A stretch of 64,000 nt of DNA from Xanthobacter sp. YC-JY1 (GCF_021730305.1 NZ_CP032674.1:3705001-3769000); one strand, 5' to 3'. Counted from the stretch's first letter, positions 8,599 through 17,345 are shown. Numbers and translations: made by a program. The notes: generated by a model from the sequence alone, not told the origin.

Positions 8599-9735
8599 TC
8601 AACCGATCCTGATCAGCCGGTCGGTGTCGGTGTAGTCCGACAACAGCTCCGAACCGGTGGCGGTGATCAGCATCAGGTCCTTGTTCTGGACCCCGAAGCC
8701 GTAGCCCGTGCGGTAGCAAAGGGGCTCGAAGCCCAGCACCATGTTCTCCTCGAGAGCCGCCGACTTCCCGGGCTGGCCAAGGAGAGGCGTTGCCCCGAGA
8801 TAGGGGTCTTCGTGAAGGTGGAGGCCGATGCCGTGACCGACGAAGGAGATCGGCGGCAAATTATGCGCTTTCAGCCGCCCCACGAAATCGTTGTAGATCT
8901 CGAGGCAGTCGGCCCCCGGCTTGGCAAGATCGAGCAGCCGATACTTGCAATCCACCATCACCTGCCAGACCTCTTCGGCCATGGGCGGCGGCTCTTCAAC
9001 ATAAGCGGTACGGCAGACGCCCGCCTGATAGCCGCCGATGACGGAGAAGATCTCCACGCGGCAGACGTCGCCGCGCACCAGCTTGCGGTCGGTGGGGCCG
9101 ACGTTCGGCAACTGGCTGCGCTCGCCGGTGGCGGTGATGAGCAGCTTGAAGTGCTCGGCACCCAGTTCGTAGATGTTGCGTGTGAGATAAGCGGCGATGT
9201 CGAGCTCGGTATCGCCGGGCTTGAGCGCCGAGAGCGTGTCTCCGATGGCCTGGTCCGCGATGCGCGCGAGCCGGCGCAGCAGCGCTACTTCGCCGGGCGT
9301 CTTGATCTGCCGGAGGCGCGAGAGGAGATGCTCGGCGGGCACGAAGGTAACACCCGGCAGGGCTGCCGAGAGGCGGGCGAAGTCTCCCGCTGGCAGGTAA
9401 TCCATCTCGATGCCGATGCGCCCACCTGAGAGGCCGAGGCCTCTGAGCATCGTGGCGAGCTCGCTCATGGCGTCGTCGGAGAACTCCTTCCAGATGGTGA
9501 GCGGCACGCCGGGCGCCTCGCGCACCACCGTGCTCTCCTCCATGTCCACGACGAACAGATTGAGCGCCGCATCCGCGCTCACCACCGCCATGGCGTGGCG
9601 ATGGCGCAGCAGCGGCTGGGAGGGGACGACGAAGCCGGCCGCATAGGCGAAGTTCTCCGGCGAGCAGGAGACGATCGCGTCGATGCCCTGTTCGTGCATG
9701 GCGGCGGCCTGCCGGCTGAGGATTTCCTCACGCAT
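8599..9735 (-). CDS. M24 peptidase-family protein with creatinase-like active site
   Basis: The 378-residue protein has the two-domain creatinase/Xaa-Pro dipeptidase layout: an N-terminal creatinase_N domain up to about residue 130 and a pita-bread domain after it. In metallo-members the first metal aspartates occur as D-x-G and S-D-x-x-R-T. Here the matching segments are VEIFSVIGGYQAGVCRTAY, so both aspartates appear lost. The glutamate expected near the end is also absent (VQNKDLMLI), while the histidine in SFVGHGIGLHLHEDP and the glutamate in LGFEPLCYR remain. Loss of the metal site is the hallmark of creatinase, which hydrolyses a C-N bond without metal. Gene order supports a catabolic hydrolase rather than a peptidase. 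Confidence 0.85.
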   Translation of the reverse strand: MREEILSRQAAAMHEQGIDAIVSCSPENFAYAAGFVVPSQPLLRHRHAMAVVSADAALNLFVVDMEESTVVREAPGVPLTIWKEFSDDAMSELATMLRGLGLSGGRIGIEMDYLPAGDFARLSAALPGVTFVPAEHLLSRLRQIKTPGEVALLRRLARIADQAIGDTLSALKPGDTELDIAAYLTRNIYELGAEHFKLLITATGERSQLPNVGPTDRKLVRGDVCRVEIFSVIGGYQAGVCRTAYVEEPPPMAEEVWQVMVDCKYRLLDLAKPGADCLEIYNDFVGRLKAHNLPPISFVGHGIGLHLHEDPYLGATPLLGQPGKSAALEENMVLGFEPLCYRTGYGFGVQNKDLMLITATGSELLSDYTDTDRLIRIG

Positions 9736-9761
9736 GTGTTCTTATCCCTGGATGCTTCGGC

Positions 9762-10922
9762 TCAGGCCGGAACGGTGTAGCGGGCGATCTTCTCGGCATC
9801 GATGTCGATGCCCATGCCGGGACCGGTGGGCACCTCGATGGCGCCGTCCACGAGGGTGAGCGGCTGGCAGATCAGGTCGTCCGTGTAGTAGATGCCGCCG
9901 ATCTGGCCCCGCTGGAACGCCGCGGGGGTGGAGACCGGCACGACATTCGAGAGGGTGACGGCCGGCGCGGACGCGGCGAGGTGGATGTTGGCGAGGTTGC
10001 CCACGCCCGTTTCCACCGAACCGTTCACGTTGCAGACGATGCCAGCGGCCCGGCACACCGCGGCCACCTCCATCGCCTTGTAGAGGCCACCGGGCTTGGT
10101 GGTGTAGATCGAGACGATCTGGGCGGCCCGGCGTTCGATGATCTGGATGGCGTCGTGGGCGTTCCAGGCGGATTCGTCCGCCATCACCGGCGCGTCGATG
10201 GCCCGCGCGACCTCGGCGATCCGCTCGATGCCCATCACCGGCTGCTCGACGTACTTCAGCTCGTATTTTTCCATCTTGCGGATGGTGCGGATGGCATCGC
10301 CCGGCGTGCGATATCCTTCGTTGGCGTCCACGCAGATGTCCACCTTGTCGCCCGCCGCGGCCCGCACCGCGCCCACCACCGCGACGTCGCGGTCCGGGTC
10401 CACGCCGATCTTCACCTTGATGGTGCGTATTCCCTCGGCGGCGACCTTCTCCGCCTCGGCTGCGGCCTCCTCCAGCGAGATGAGACCGATGGAATGGGTG
10501 ACCGGCACGCGCGACCGCGACTTGCCGCCCAGCAGGGTGTGGACCGGAACCCCCAGCCAGCGGCCGCTCACGTCGTAATAGGCGAACTCCACCGCCGCCT
10601 TGGCGTAGGGATAGCCTTTCAGCACGGCGTCCATGCGGGCATGCAGCTCGGCCGGATTGGCAAGCTCGGCGCCGATGATGGCGGGCGCGAGATAGCGCCG
10701 GATCAGCAGGTCGGCGATGGCGACGCTCTCGCCGAAATAGCGGCCGAACTCGCCGCCCCAATCCTTGAGCGCCGGCGCCTCGCCCCAGCCGGTCCGGCCG
10801 TCGTCGTCGGTCATCTTCACGAGCAGGTAGCGGCCGATGGGCTCCGTCAGCCCGGTCCATTGATGCTTCCGGCGGGTGGGGAGCTGTACGACAAGGGTCT
10901 CGATGCTGGCGATTTTCGGCAC
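9762..10922 (-). CDS. Enolase-superfamily enzyme (mandelate racemase/muconate lactonizing type)
   Basis: I start this 386-residue protein at the GTG at 10922 (VPKIASIETLVV), because a GGAG lies 7 nt upstream; longer frames run through the operator. The MLE-subgroup residues are visible: the lysine pair in TIKVKIGVD, metal ligands in CVDANEGY, KYVEQPV and VMADESAW, and the second lysine in YTTKPGGLYKA. Such enzymes abstract a proton alpha to a carboxylate and then cycloisomerise, racemise or dehydrate. It is the first gene of the minus-strand operon that continues with the M24 protein and the importer, and it follows a GntR-type operator. The precise reaction is unknown. Confidence 0.92.
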   Translation of the reverse strand: MPKIASIETLVVQLPTRRKHQWTGLTEPIGRYLLVKMTDDDGRTGWGEAPALKDWGGEFGRYFGESVAIADLLIRRYLAPAIIGAELANPAELHARMDAVLKGYPYAKAAVEFAYYDVSGRWLGVPVHTLLGGKSRSRVPVTHSIGLISLEEAAAEAEKVAAEGIRTIKVKIGVDPDRDVAVVGAVRAAAGDKVDICVDANEGYRTPGDAIRTIRKMEKYELKYVEQPVMGIERIAEVARAIDAPVMADESAWNAHDAIQIIERRAAQIVSIYTTKPGGLYKAMEVAAVCRAAGIVCNVNGSVETGVGNLANIHLAASAPAVTLSNVVPVSTPAAFQRGQIGGIYYTDDLICQPLTLVDGAIEVPTGPGMGIDIDAEKIARYTVPA

Positions 10923-10937
10923 GTCTTGGCTCCAATG

Positions 10938-10958
10938 TGAGCACATAGTGTGATCACA
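10938..10958. promoter_or_regulatory. GntR-type operator, enolase-operon promoter
   Basis: TGAGCACA (10938-10945) and TGATCACA (10951-10958) lie exactly 13 bp apart. The second is embedded in the perfect palindrome TGTGATCACA. They lie 16-36 bp upstream of the GTG start of the enolase-type gene. The same two-box design with the same spacing occurs before the GntR gene (11232) and before the opine-dehydrogenase gene (13598), so I infer that it is bound by the GntR protein encoded at 11323. Confidence 0.75.
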
Positions 10959-11231
10959 TTTTGAAGCTGTCAACGATCCCGGATGAAGATCAGTGCAGTT
11001 TTTTTAGTGCCCATTCGTTGGGCGCGCGCCGTAATTTCCGGCACGGCTTTCAACGGTGACGTGGCCCGAAAAGCCTTGTCTACGCGAGGGCCCTCGCCTC
11101 CCAGCAGGTACGATCCACGATATCGGAGCGGCGGCGCCGAGCGCCCGATCGAAGCGTTTCCGGTGCGCGTGGCTTGGTGTAGTGTCTAGCTCGTTCATTC
11201 TCGGGTTGCCGATCCTGGACGACTAAATTAT
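10959..11231. other. Intergenic region between divergent enolase operon and gntR
   Basis: Together with the two flanking operators this forms a roughly 400-bp divergent control region. I see no convincing gene or terminator in it. Short open frames on both strands have no recognisable content. Promoters for both divergent units must lie here, close to the operator boxes. Confidence 0.5.
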
Positions 11232-11252
11232 TGATCACATATTGAGATCACA
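11232..11252. promoter_or_regulatory. GntR-type operator, gntR promoter
   Basis: TGATCACA (11232-11239) and the related AGATCACA (11245-11252) recur with the same 13-bp period seen at 10938 and 13598. The site lies about 70 bp upstream of the preferred GntR start and overlaps possible upstream TTG starts, which argues against those starts. It suggests autoregulation. Confidence 0.72.
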
Positions 11253-11322
11253 GACCGATCAACCGCCTTCCGCTCCGGCCGCTTCCGACAGGCGTCCCGC
11301 GGCCGGCGGTGGCGAGGACCCG

Positions 11323-12066
11323 ATGGCCAACGCGAAGACCAACAAGACGCCCCCCGCGCCGGAGGAGAAGGCCACGCGCGGGCGCGCCCATGTCTACAAT
11401 CTCGTCGCCAGATACATGTATCGCGGCCTCATGGTCGGCGCCTTCTTGCCGGGGCAGGTCATGAGCCTCAGAAAGCTTGCCGCCGCCCTCGGCACCAGTC
11501 CCATGCCGGTTCGCGAGGTGCTGAGCCGGCTGGTCGCCGCCAATGCGCTGGAGGAGACCAAGGGCGGCTCGGTTCGGGTGCCCCGGCTGACGCCGGAAAA
11601 GATTGCCGACCTGTTCGATGTGCGCGAGCAGCTGGAGGGCAATGCTACTGAACGCGCAGCCAAGTCGTGCACGAAGGACTTGATCACGGAGCTGACGGCA
11701 ATCAACAAGAGCCTGCTCCAGGCCATCGAGAAGCGCGACATCATGAACTGCCTGTCGCAGAACCAGAAGTTCCACTTCACCCTGTATGAGGCGTCCGGCT
11801 CGGACGTTCTGATGCCGCTGATCGAATCCCTGTGGCTGCAGTTCGGCCCGACCATGTACATGTCATTCCTCGTGCCTTCGATGCCGTGGGACGCATCGAG
11901 CCACGTCAAGATCATCGAGGCGCTCAAGGCGGAAAATCCCGGCGCGGCCAAGCGCGCTATGCTGCACGACATCCGGCGCACGGGCCAGGCGCTGCTCAAC
12001 GTGGGTGGCGGACAGAGCATCGAGCTGCCCTTTACCCGCGGGCTGGAGCTGCTTTTCGACACCTGA
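11323..12066 (+). CDS. GntR family transcriptional regulator, FCD subgroup
   Basis: The preferred ATG at 11323 follows a GCGAGGA ribosome site and gives 247 residues. The N-terminal winged helix (MSLRKLAAALGTSPMPVREV followed by LSRLVAANALEE) is typical of GntR. The all-helical effector domain begins at KIADLFDVREQLEG and is of the FCD (FadR C-terminal) type, which binds small carboxylates and often a metal. The gene faces away from the enolase operon. Boxes at its own promoter, the operon promoter and the opine-dehydrogenase promoter make it the likely regulator of all three. Confidence 0.93.
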   Translation: MANAKTNKTPPAPEEKATRGRAHVYNLVARYMYRGLMVGAFLPGQVMSLRKLAAALGTSPMPVREVLSRLVAANALEETKGGSVRVPRLTPEKIADLFDVREQLEGNATERAAKSCTKDLITELTAINKSLLQAIEKRDIMNCLSQNQKFHFTLYEASGSDVLMPLIESLWLQFGPTMYMSFLVPSMPWDASSHVKIIEALKAENPGAAKRAMLHDIRRTGQALLNVGGGQSIELPFTRGLELLFDT

Positions 12067-12109
12067 CGGCGCTGCCCTCCCCCCTCGGCCGTCGCGCCAC
12101 CTGGTAGAG

Positions 12110-12430
12110 TTATACCTTGGTCCCGTCCGGGTCCCCCACGCAGATGGCGAGGCCGCAGGGTCCGTCGTGCAGGTCTATTGAGAAGGGCACCTCGGCCGAC
12201 TTCAGGCGGTCGCGCATGGCGCGCACGTCATCCACCGCGAAGGCGATGTGGTCGATATGCCGGGAATGGGGAAAAGGGCGATGTCAGCGCCTCCGAGCGC
12301 GTCCACCGCATCCTGCGCCAGCCGCACACCCTCGATGCCGCCCTCGGGCCAGAGAATGCCGAAGGCGTGCACTTCTGCCCCCGCCCCTGCGGCGCAGCGC
12401 GCAATCTCCTGCTTCGCCCTGCCAGCTCAT
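12110..12430 (-). pseudogene. Deletion scar: dipicolinate-synthase-A-like start joined to VOC protein end
   Basis: Reading down the minus strand, an ATG at 12430 overlaps the opine-dehydrogenase stop (ATGA). A neighbouring frame then gives CAAGAGAEVHAFGILWPEGG followed by IEGVRLAQDAVDALGGADIA and LFPIPG, resembling the N-terminal domain of dipicolinate synthase subunit A (DpaA). At about 12260 the sequence passes directly into HIDHIAFAVDDVRAMRDRLK, ending GLAICVGDPDGTKV and a stop at 12110. That is the C-terminal half of a vicinal-oxygen-chelate (glyoxalase-like) protein. Neither gene is complete and the frames differ, so this is a two-gene fusion scar. Confidence 0.68.
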
Positions 12431-13512
12431 GCCGCCCTCACCTTCTCCAGCAGCCCAGCAAAGGAGAGGCCGGCGATGCCCATGGCCTGCGCCGTGCGTC
12501 CGCCCGCGCGATAGTCCACGTCCACCGCGGTCTCGGCGAGGCGCATCAGCGCGACCGCCACCGGCACCTCCACACCGGCGATCCGCGCCAATTCGAGGAA
12601 GGGCAGCAGGCCGTGACCGAAGTCCTCCTTGTAGTAGCGATGGTCGAACGAGCCCGGCGCACGGATGCGCTGGTTCGCCGAGCCGGCGGAGATGGCACCG
12701 CGATAGTCGTCGGGATCGTCCAGCGCATCAATCGTGCCGATCTTCTGCATCTCACCCATGAGGTTGGGCAGGTCGTGACCGAAGGCACGGGCAACCGCGA
12801 GGCGTTCACCGTCGAGCGCGCGGACGACGCGGGCCACCCCCTCCGTCATGCCCTCCACATAGAAGGTGAAGTTGCCACCGGTCGCCTCAACCCAGGCGGC
12901 GGCCAGCACGGCACCGGGGGCGTGCAGCACCATGTTGACGTTGCAGAGCCCAGAGGCGAGGACATCGCGAACCGGCGTCGCGCCGGGAAACAGCCCGATG
13001 GCCAGATTCAGCACCTCCCGGGAGCCCCCGAGCGGCGCCGCGCGCACCGCGCCCGCGCGCCCGCTGACCGTGACCGAATCCGGGCCGTATTTGCGCGCCA
13101 CGTAGGTCAGCGTGGAGAACTCGACCAGCGGCGGCGGCCGGCGGCCCGCCTGAACGAACACCTGCGCGAATTCCAGCGCGCCGCCCGTATGGCCGGGATT
13201 GAGGATAACCGGCATGTCCACGCGCATGTCCGCATCGATCATGGCGCGGGCGACACCCGCATGCAGGAAGGTGGGGAGCACCACAACCGCCGCGTCCGCC
13301 CCCGCGAGCGCCTCCGCCAGGTCCGTGGTCATGCGCTGCGGCACGGCGAGCCCTTCGCCGAGAACGCCGTCATAGACAATTCCGCCGCGCTCCAGATGGG
13401 GCGCGATGGTCGCCCGCGAGCGGGACCAAACGCGCACCCGGTGCCCGGCCGCGAGCAACTCGACCGCCGCCGCGCATGCTCCGGCCCCGCAGCCCACCAC
13501 AGTCACGTCCAT
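12427..13512 (-). CDS. Opine (octopine/nopaline) dehydrogenase family protein
   Basis: Starting at MDVTVVGCGAGACAAA (13512, preceded by a GGGAG site) the protein has 361 residues. The N-terminal Rossmann domain (VVGCGAGACAAAVELLAAGH, then RVRVWSR) is followed by the helical octopine-dehydrogenase domain with NVNMVLHAPGAVLAAAWVEA near residue 210, containing the expected asparagine-histidine region. The family catalyses reductive condensation of an amino acid with a 2-keto acid, or the reverse oxidation. A two-box GntR-type operator lies 85 bp upstream. In this setting, oxidation of an imported N-carboxyalkyl amino acid is a reasonable guess. Confidence 0.9.
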   Translation of the reverse strand: MDVTVVGCGAGACAAAVELLAAGHRVRVWSRSRATIAPHLERGGIVYDGVLGEGLAVPQRMTTDLAEALAGADAAVVVLPTFLHAGVARAMIDADMRVDMPVILNPGHTGGALEFAQVFVQAGRRPPPLVEFSTLTYVARKYGPDSVTVSGRAGAVRAAPLGGSREVLNLAIGLFPGATPVRDVLASGLCNVNMVLHAPGAVLAAAWVEATGGNFTFYVEGMTEGVARVVRALDGERLAVARAFGHDLPNLMGEMQKIGTIDALDDPDDYRGAISAGSANQRIRAPGSFDHRYYKEDFGHGLLPFLELARIAGVEVPVAVALMRLAETAVDVDYRAGGRTAQAMGIAGLSFAGLLEKVRAA

Positions 13513-13597
13513 GCCCTGCTCCCTAAGCCTCCGTGCCCCGCCCCGCGACTGCGGGACCGCCCACGCGGACAGCGGCACCTGAGCCCCACCTCAAACT

Positions 13598-13618
13598 TGA
13601 TCACATTCAATGATCACA
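13598..13618. promoter_or_regulatory. GntR-type operator, opine-dehydrogenase promoter
   Basis: Two perfect TGATCACA boxes at 13598-13605 and 13611-13618, 13 bp apart, match the arrangement at 10938 and 11232. They lie 86-106 bp upstream of the opine-dehydrogenase start at 13512. This is the cleanest of the three copies. Confidence 0.78.
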
Positions 13619-13839
13619 AATGACCATGTCAAGGGAAACCAGCGGCTGCACCGGCCGGTTGGGCGGCCCTACTCAGCATTTCCGAGCCTCAGCTTCGGGA
13701 CATTCACACGGCAGGGCGCCCTTTCCAGGCCGAAGGCTTTGCCTTGCCGGGTTCCGGGGCGCGTCCGGCGGGGCCGATCTGATGCAAGCCCTGCAGGAAA
13801 TGATTCCTCAAGGCGCACCCGGACATCCCGCCCCGAGCG

Positions 13840-14414
13840 GACAAGCGATCCACCATCCACGCCTTCCGGTTCCCCGCGCAGGACTTCAAGCTCAAGGTCG
13901 GGGACACGCCGAAGCGCGCGGGAACGCGCGAGCCGGCCGGAGAGGTCGTCGCCATCGACGAGGACGCCCTCACTATCGAACTCAAGCTCGGGTCCACCCG
14001 CAGCCGTATCGAGGACGGAACCTGCCTCATCCCCTCGGGTCCGGTAGGCGACAAGGAGCTGCGAGCTGCGGTCTACCGCTTCGCCGAGGCGGTCAGGGGC
14101 GGCGACGCGGCGCGCTGCTCGGCGATCGTATCGATCCTGCGTCGCGACCTTCCCGACATCGCAGGCCACGAGCCCGGTGCTCCGGTGATGCCGGACGGTG
14201 CGGAGCCCCTCCCCGCGACCATCGGTACGCTGCTCGCTCTCAACGGCAGCCACCTCCTTCATCCAGGGCCCTCCCGGCGCCGGCAAGACCTACACCTCAT
14301 CCCAGGCCATCGTCGCCCTGCTCGCCGAGGGCAAGCGTGTCGCTGTAGCCTCTAACGGCCACAAGGCCATCGACCAGCTCCTGCGCGAAGTGGAGGCGCT
14401 GGCACGAGACACGT
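13840..14414 (+). pseudogene. TM0106-type RecB-like nuclease/helicase, internal fragment
   Basis: The frame from about 13840 reads IHAFRFPAQDFKLKVGDTPK and later CLIPSGPVGDKELRAAVYRF, ending near IGTLLALNGSHL. At about 14255 the coding signal shifts frame and continues with FIQGPPGAGKTYTSSQAIVA, a Walker A motif, and GKRVAVASNGHKAIDQLLRE. This order matches the central part of the TM0106 family (RecB-like nuclease fused to a superfamily 1 helicase). The nuclease part before and the helicase core after it are missing, so it is a frameshifted fragment. Confidence 0.65.
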
Positions 14415-14863
14415 CGCACCGCGAAGCCCCCGAACTGGCGCGCGATACCGACATGATCCTCATCGACGGACCGCCGCGCGTCGCCGGCTTGATGCGCTCG
14501 GCGCTCCTCGCCGCTGACCTCGTGCTGCTCCCGGTGCAGCCATCGCCGCTCGATGGTTGGGCCTCCGCCGAGATGCTCGCGCTCCTGAATGAGGCGCGCA
14601 TCTACCGGCCGGAGCTTGCAGCGCGCTTCGTGCTGAACCGCTGCGGCGCCCGCACAGTGCTCGCTCGCGAGACAGCTGAGATGCTGGCGGATCATGACCC
14701 GCCAGTGATCGTGAGCACCATCGGTCAGCGCGTGTCCTTCGCCACGTCCGCCCAGTCCGGGCGGCTGGTCGGTGAACTCGATGAAGGTGGTCGGGCGGCG
14801 CGTGAGATCGCGGCCCTGGCTGCGGAGATCGTTGGTCTCGGTGTTCCGGGAACCGCTCGATGA
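14415..14863 (+). pseudogene. ParA-family partition ATPase, C-terminal half
   Basis: From about 14415 the frame reads HREAPELARDTDMILIDGPP and continues as VAGLMRSALLAADLVLLPVQ, PSPLDGWASAEMLALLNEAR and FVLNRCGA, the second half of ParA/MinD-type partition ATPases carried on alphaproteobacterial plasmids and integrative elements. The deviant Walker A half is absent. The ParA tail is joined in frame to the helicase fragment upstream, so a chimeric frame of about 221 residues (14198-14863) is still open. A productive protein is unlikely but possible. Confidence 0.7.
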
Positions 14864-15012
14864 GCACACCGCCGACCCGCAAGGACTTCGCCGCACGGCC
14901 TGCCAATCCTGAGCAGTGGATCAAGGCAGCGGAAGCAAAGACGTCGAATGACGTCGCCGGCGCCTTTACCGCGCGGCTCACCATCGACGTCACGCCCGAC
15001 CTGCCCCGCAAG
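14860..15012 (+). pseudogene. Truncated ParA-associated small protein gene
   Basis: The ATG overlaps the ParA stop by 4 bases. The start MSTPPTRKDFAARPANPEQW, followed by FTARLTIDVTPDL, is the typical beginning of the small protein encoded after parA on alphaproteobacterial mobile elements. The usual ending (a short helix after the TPDL segment) is missing. The sequence instead runs into unrelated DNA and antisense to the Fic gene. It is a remnant left by the rearrangement that brought the Fic fragment here. Confidence 0.55.
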
Positions 15013-15072
15013 TGCTGGCGCGAGAGCGCCGCAGCCTGCAATATTATCACCGTTGCTGGACTTTCATTTCAG

Positions 15073-16097
15073 CTAAATGCCGCGCTGGATGGCCTGCGCG
15101 ACCGCGCCAACCAAGCGCTCGTCCGGGAAAACCCCCAGATCGTGCAGCGCGCGCAGCCTTGTTTCAAAGTCGGCATTGCTTGGCGTCGCTTCGAACTCGC
15201 GAGCGAGCGTCTGAAGCTCACCACCGATCGCCTGAATGCGCTCCATCCGAGTCCGGTCCTCCTCCGGACTGGGCGATCCCGGCCCATCCCGCGTCGCCTT
15301 GTCGGCGCGTGCCAGGACCCAGCGTGCCACCGCCTCTAGAGCATCGGCGGCGCTGGCGATGAGGCTGTAGCTGGTGCTCCGCCCGCCGGCCGGATCCCGG
15401 GCCAGAATACCCTTGCCGCACAGGTCTTCGATGTCGCGGGCGGCGGTGTCCTGCGAGCACTTGGCGAGGGTGGCGTATTTGGACGAGGTCAGCTTGCCTT
15501 CGAAGCCGTCAAGCAGGCGGTTGACCACGAGGTGCTGCCTCGGGCTGAGGGCGCTCCTGGCATGAGCCTCCCAGAACCGCGCCTTGCGCAGAACCGTGGC
15601 CAGGGCCGCCCCTGCCCCATGGAAGGCGCGGTCGAGGCATTCCAGGAACCAGGACAGCCACGCCGTGATGTCGAGGGCGCCCTTCTGAGTTCGCTCCAAC
15701 GTCTCGTAATAGGTCTTCCGCTCGATCCGGATCTGCGCGGACATGCTGTAGAACCGCTGCGGCGAACCCTCCGAGCGTGCCAGCGCCATGTCGGCGATGG
15801 CACGGGCGATGCGCCCGTTGCCGTCCTCGAACGGATGGATGGTGACGAACCACAGATGGGCCACGGCCGCGAACAGGACGGGATCGATGCTGCAGGGTGC
15901 GTTGAACCACGCGAGGAAGGCCTGCATCTCGGCCGGAAGGCGTTCCGCCCTCGGCGCTTCAAAATGGACATGCTCGCGCCCGATCGGCCCGGACACGACC
16001 TGCATGGGACCGGCCTCCCCGGTGCGCCACGCGCCCACGATGATCTTGGCCGTGCCGCTGCGACCGGTGGGAAACAGCGCGGCATGCCAGCTGACGT
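15073..16097 (-). pseudogene. Fic-domain protein, 5' end cut off by IS element
   Basis: The reading frame keeps WHAALFPTGRSGTAKIIVGA, MQVVSGPIGREHVHFEAP, the Fic active-site motif HPFEDGNGRIAR with its catalytic histidine, and a C-terminal winged-helix-like part (TAARDIEDLCGKGILARDPA). Fic enzymes transfer AMP or other nucleotide moieties to proteins. The first roughly 120 residues, which in this family include the inhibitory S/T-x-x-x-E-G/N helix, are absent because the IS3-type element ends at 16098. Removing the element and one target copy puts this frame in phase with the SIR2-like frame at 17358. Confidence 0.85.
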
Positions 16098-16155
16098 TGC
16101 CCCTCCTGGCTAATCCAGCTTTGAGTTCGTTCTGGCCCAATGAGAGGACCAGAAC

Positions 16156-16422
16156 ATGAGGCGCAGCCGGTTCACCGAGGAGCAGATCATCGGGATCCTG
16201 AAGGAGCACGAGGCCGGGGTGCCGGTCTCGGACCTGTGTCGGAAGCACGGGGTCAGCGACGCCAGCATCTACAAGTGGAAGGCCCGTTTCGGCGGGATGG
16301 ACATATCAGAGGCCAAGCGGCTGCGGGCGCTGGAGGACGAGAACGCCAAGCTGAAGCGAATGCTCGCCGACGCCATGCTGGACAACGTCGCGCTGAAGGA
16401 TCTCCTGGGAAAGAAGTGGTGA
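16156..16422 (+). CDS. IS3-family transposase OrfA
   Basis: An 88-residue helix-turn-helix protein ([20 protein letters not shown], then [20 protein letters not shown]) with a leucine-zipper-like [17 protein letters not shown] segment. It recognises the IS ends. It ends TGA at 16422, and the OrfB frame is in the -1 phase. The A-rich stretch GGGAAAGAAG just before its stop is a possible slippery site for making the OrfAB fusion transposase. Confidence 0.93.
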   Translation: MRRSRFTEEQIIGILKEHEAGVPVSDLCRKHGVSDASIYKWKARFGGMDISEAKRLRALEDENAKLKRMLADAMLDNVALKDLLGKKW

Positions 16423-17345
16423 CGCCCGCTGCCGAGCGCAAAGCTGTCGCCCATCTCGTGGAGCATCACGGGATGAGCGAACGGCGGGCGTGTAAAGCCA
16501 CCGGCTTCTGCCGCATGACCATGAGATACAGAGCCAAGCGCGGGAATGACGCTTTGCTGCGTGAGCGGATGAAGGCCATCGCCCAGGAACGGCGGCGGTT
16601 CGGGTATCGCCGTCTCCACGTCCTGCTCAGGCGGGAGGGTTTCACGGTCAACCACAAGCGGCTGTTCCGGCTCTATCGTGAGGAACGGCTGATGGTGCGC
16701 CAGCGCGGTGGTCGCAAGCGGGCCATCGGAACGCGGGCGCCGATGATGATCCCGATGCGGCCGAACGAGCGTGGGTCGCTCGACTTCGTTGCCGACCAGA
16801 TGACCGATGGCCGGCGCTTCCGGATGCTGGCCATCGTGGACGATTGCACTCGCGAGTGCCTGGCGCTGGTAGCGGACACGTCGCTGTCCGGCAGGAGGGT
16901 CGCTCGCGAACTCGATCGGCTGCTGGCAGAGCGCGGCCGGCCGAAGATGATCGTCAGCGACAATGGCAGCGAGTTCACCTCCAATGCCATTCTGGCCTGG
17001 ACCGACGCGGCCCGGGTCGAGTGGCACTACATCGCGCCCGGCAAACCGATGCAGAATGGCTTCATCGAGAGCTTCAACGGCCGCCTGCGGGACGAGCTGT
17101 TGAACGAGACGCTGTTCTCCAGCCTGTCCCAGGCCAGGGCCGCCCTCGCCCGATGGCAGGTCGATTACAACACCGACCGGCCGCACTCGAAGCTCGGATG
17201 GCAGACGCCAAGCGCTTTCGCCTCAACGTTCCACCCGCGGCGGGATCAGACGCTCCGCAACATGAGTGGTTCCGCGTCTGCCCCCGCCGCCCAGCACGCC
17301 CGAAAGGGCAAATCCAACCGCCAGAACGAACTCAAAGCTGGATAG
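16419..17345 (+). CDS. IS3-family transposase OrfB, DDE catalytic subunit
   Basis: Read from GTG at 16419 the product has 308 residues. It carries the rve integrase core with the DDE triad: D in [14 protein letters not shown] in [11 protein letters not shown] and E in [20 protein letters not shown]. The segment preceding the core ([18 protein letters not shown]) is the usual HTH_21 region. The gene is intact, so this copy could be active. Expression normally needs a -1 frameshift from OrfA. Confidence 0.93.
   Translation: MTPAAERKAVAHLVEHHGMSERRACKATGFCRMTMRYRAKRGNDALLRERMKAIAQERRRFGYRRLHVLLRREGFTVNHKRLFRLYREERLMVRQRGGRKRAIGTRAPMMIPMRPNERGSLDFVADQMTDGRRFRMLAIVDDCTRECLALVADTSLSGRRVARELDRLLAERGRPKMIVSDNGSEFTSNAILAWTDAARVEWHYIAPGKPMQNGFIESFNGRLRDELLNETLFSSLSQARAALARWQVDYNTDRPHSKLGWQTPSAFASTFHPRRDQTLRNMSGSASAPAAQHARKGKSNRQNELKAG

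Noticed and set aside
11242-11322. Longer GntR start at TTG 11242
   Set aside because: It would place the start within the operator and has no ribosome site, while ATG 11323 has a good one.
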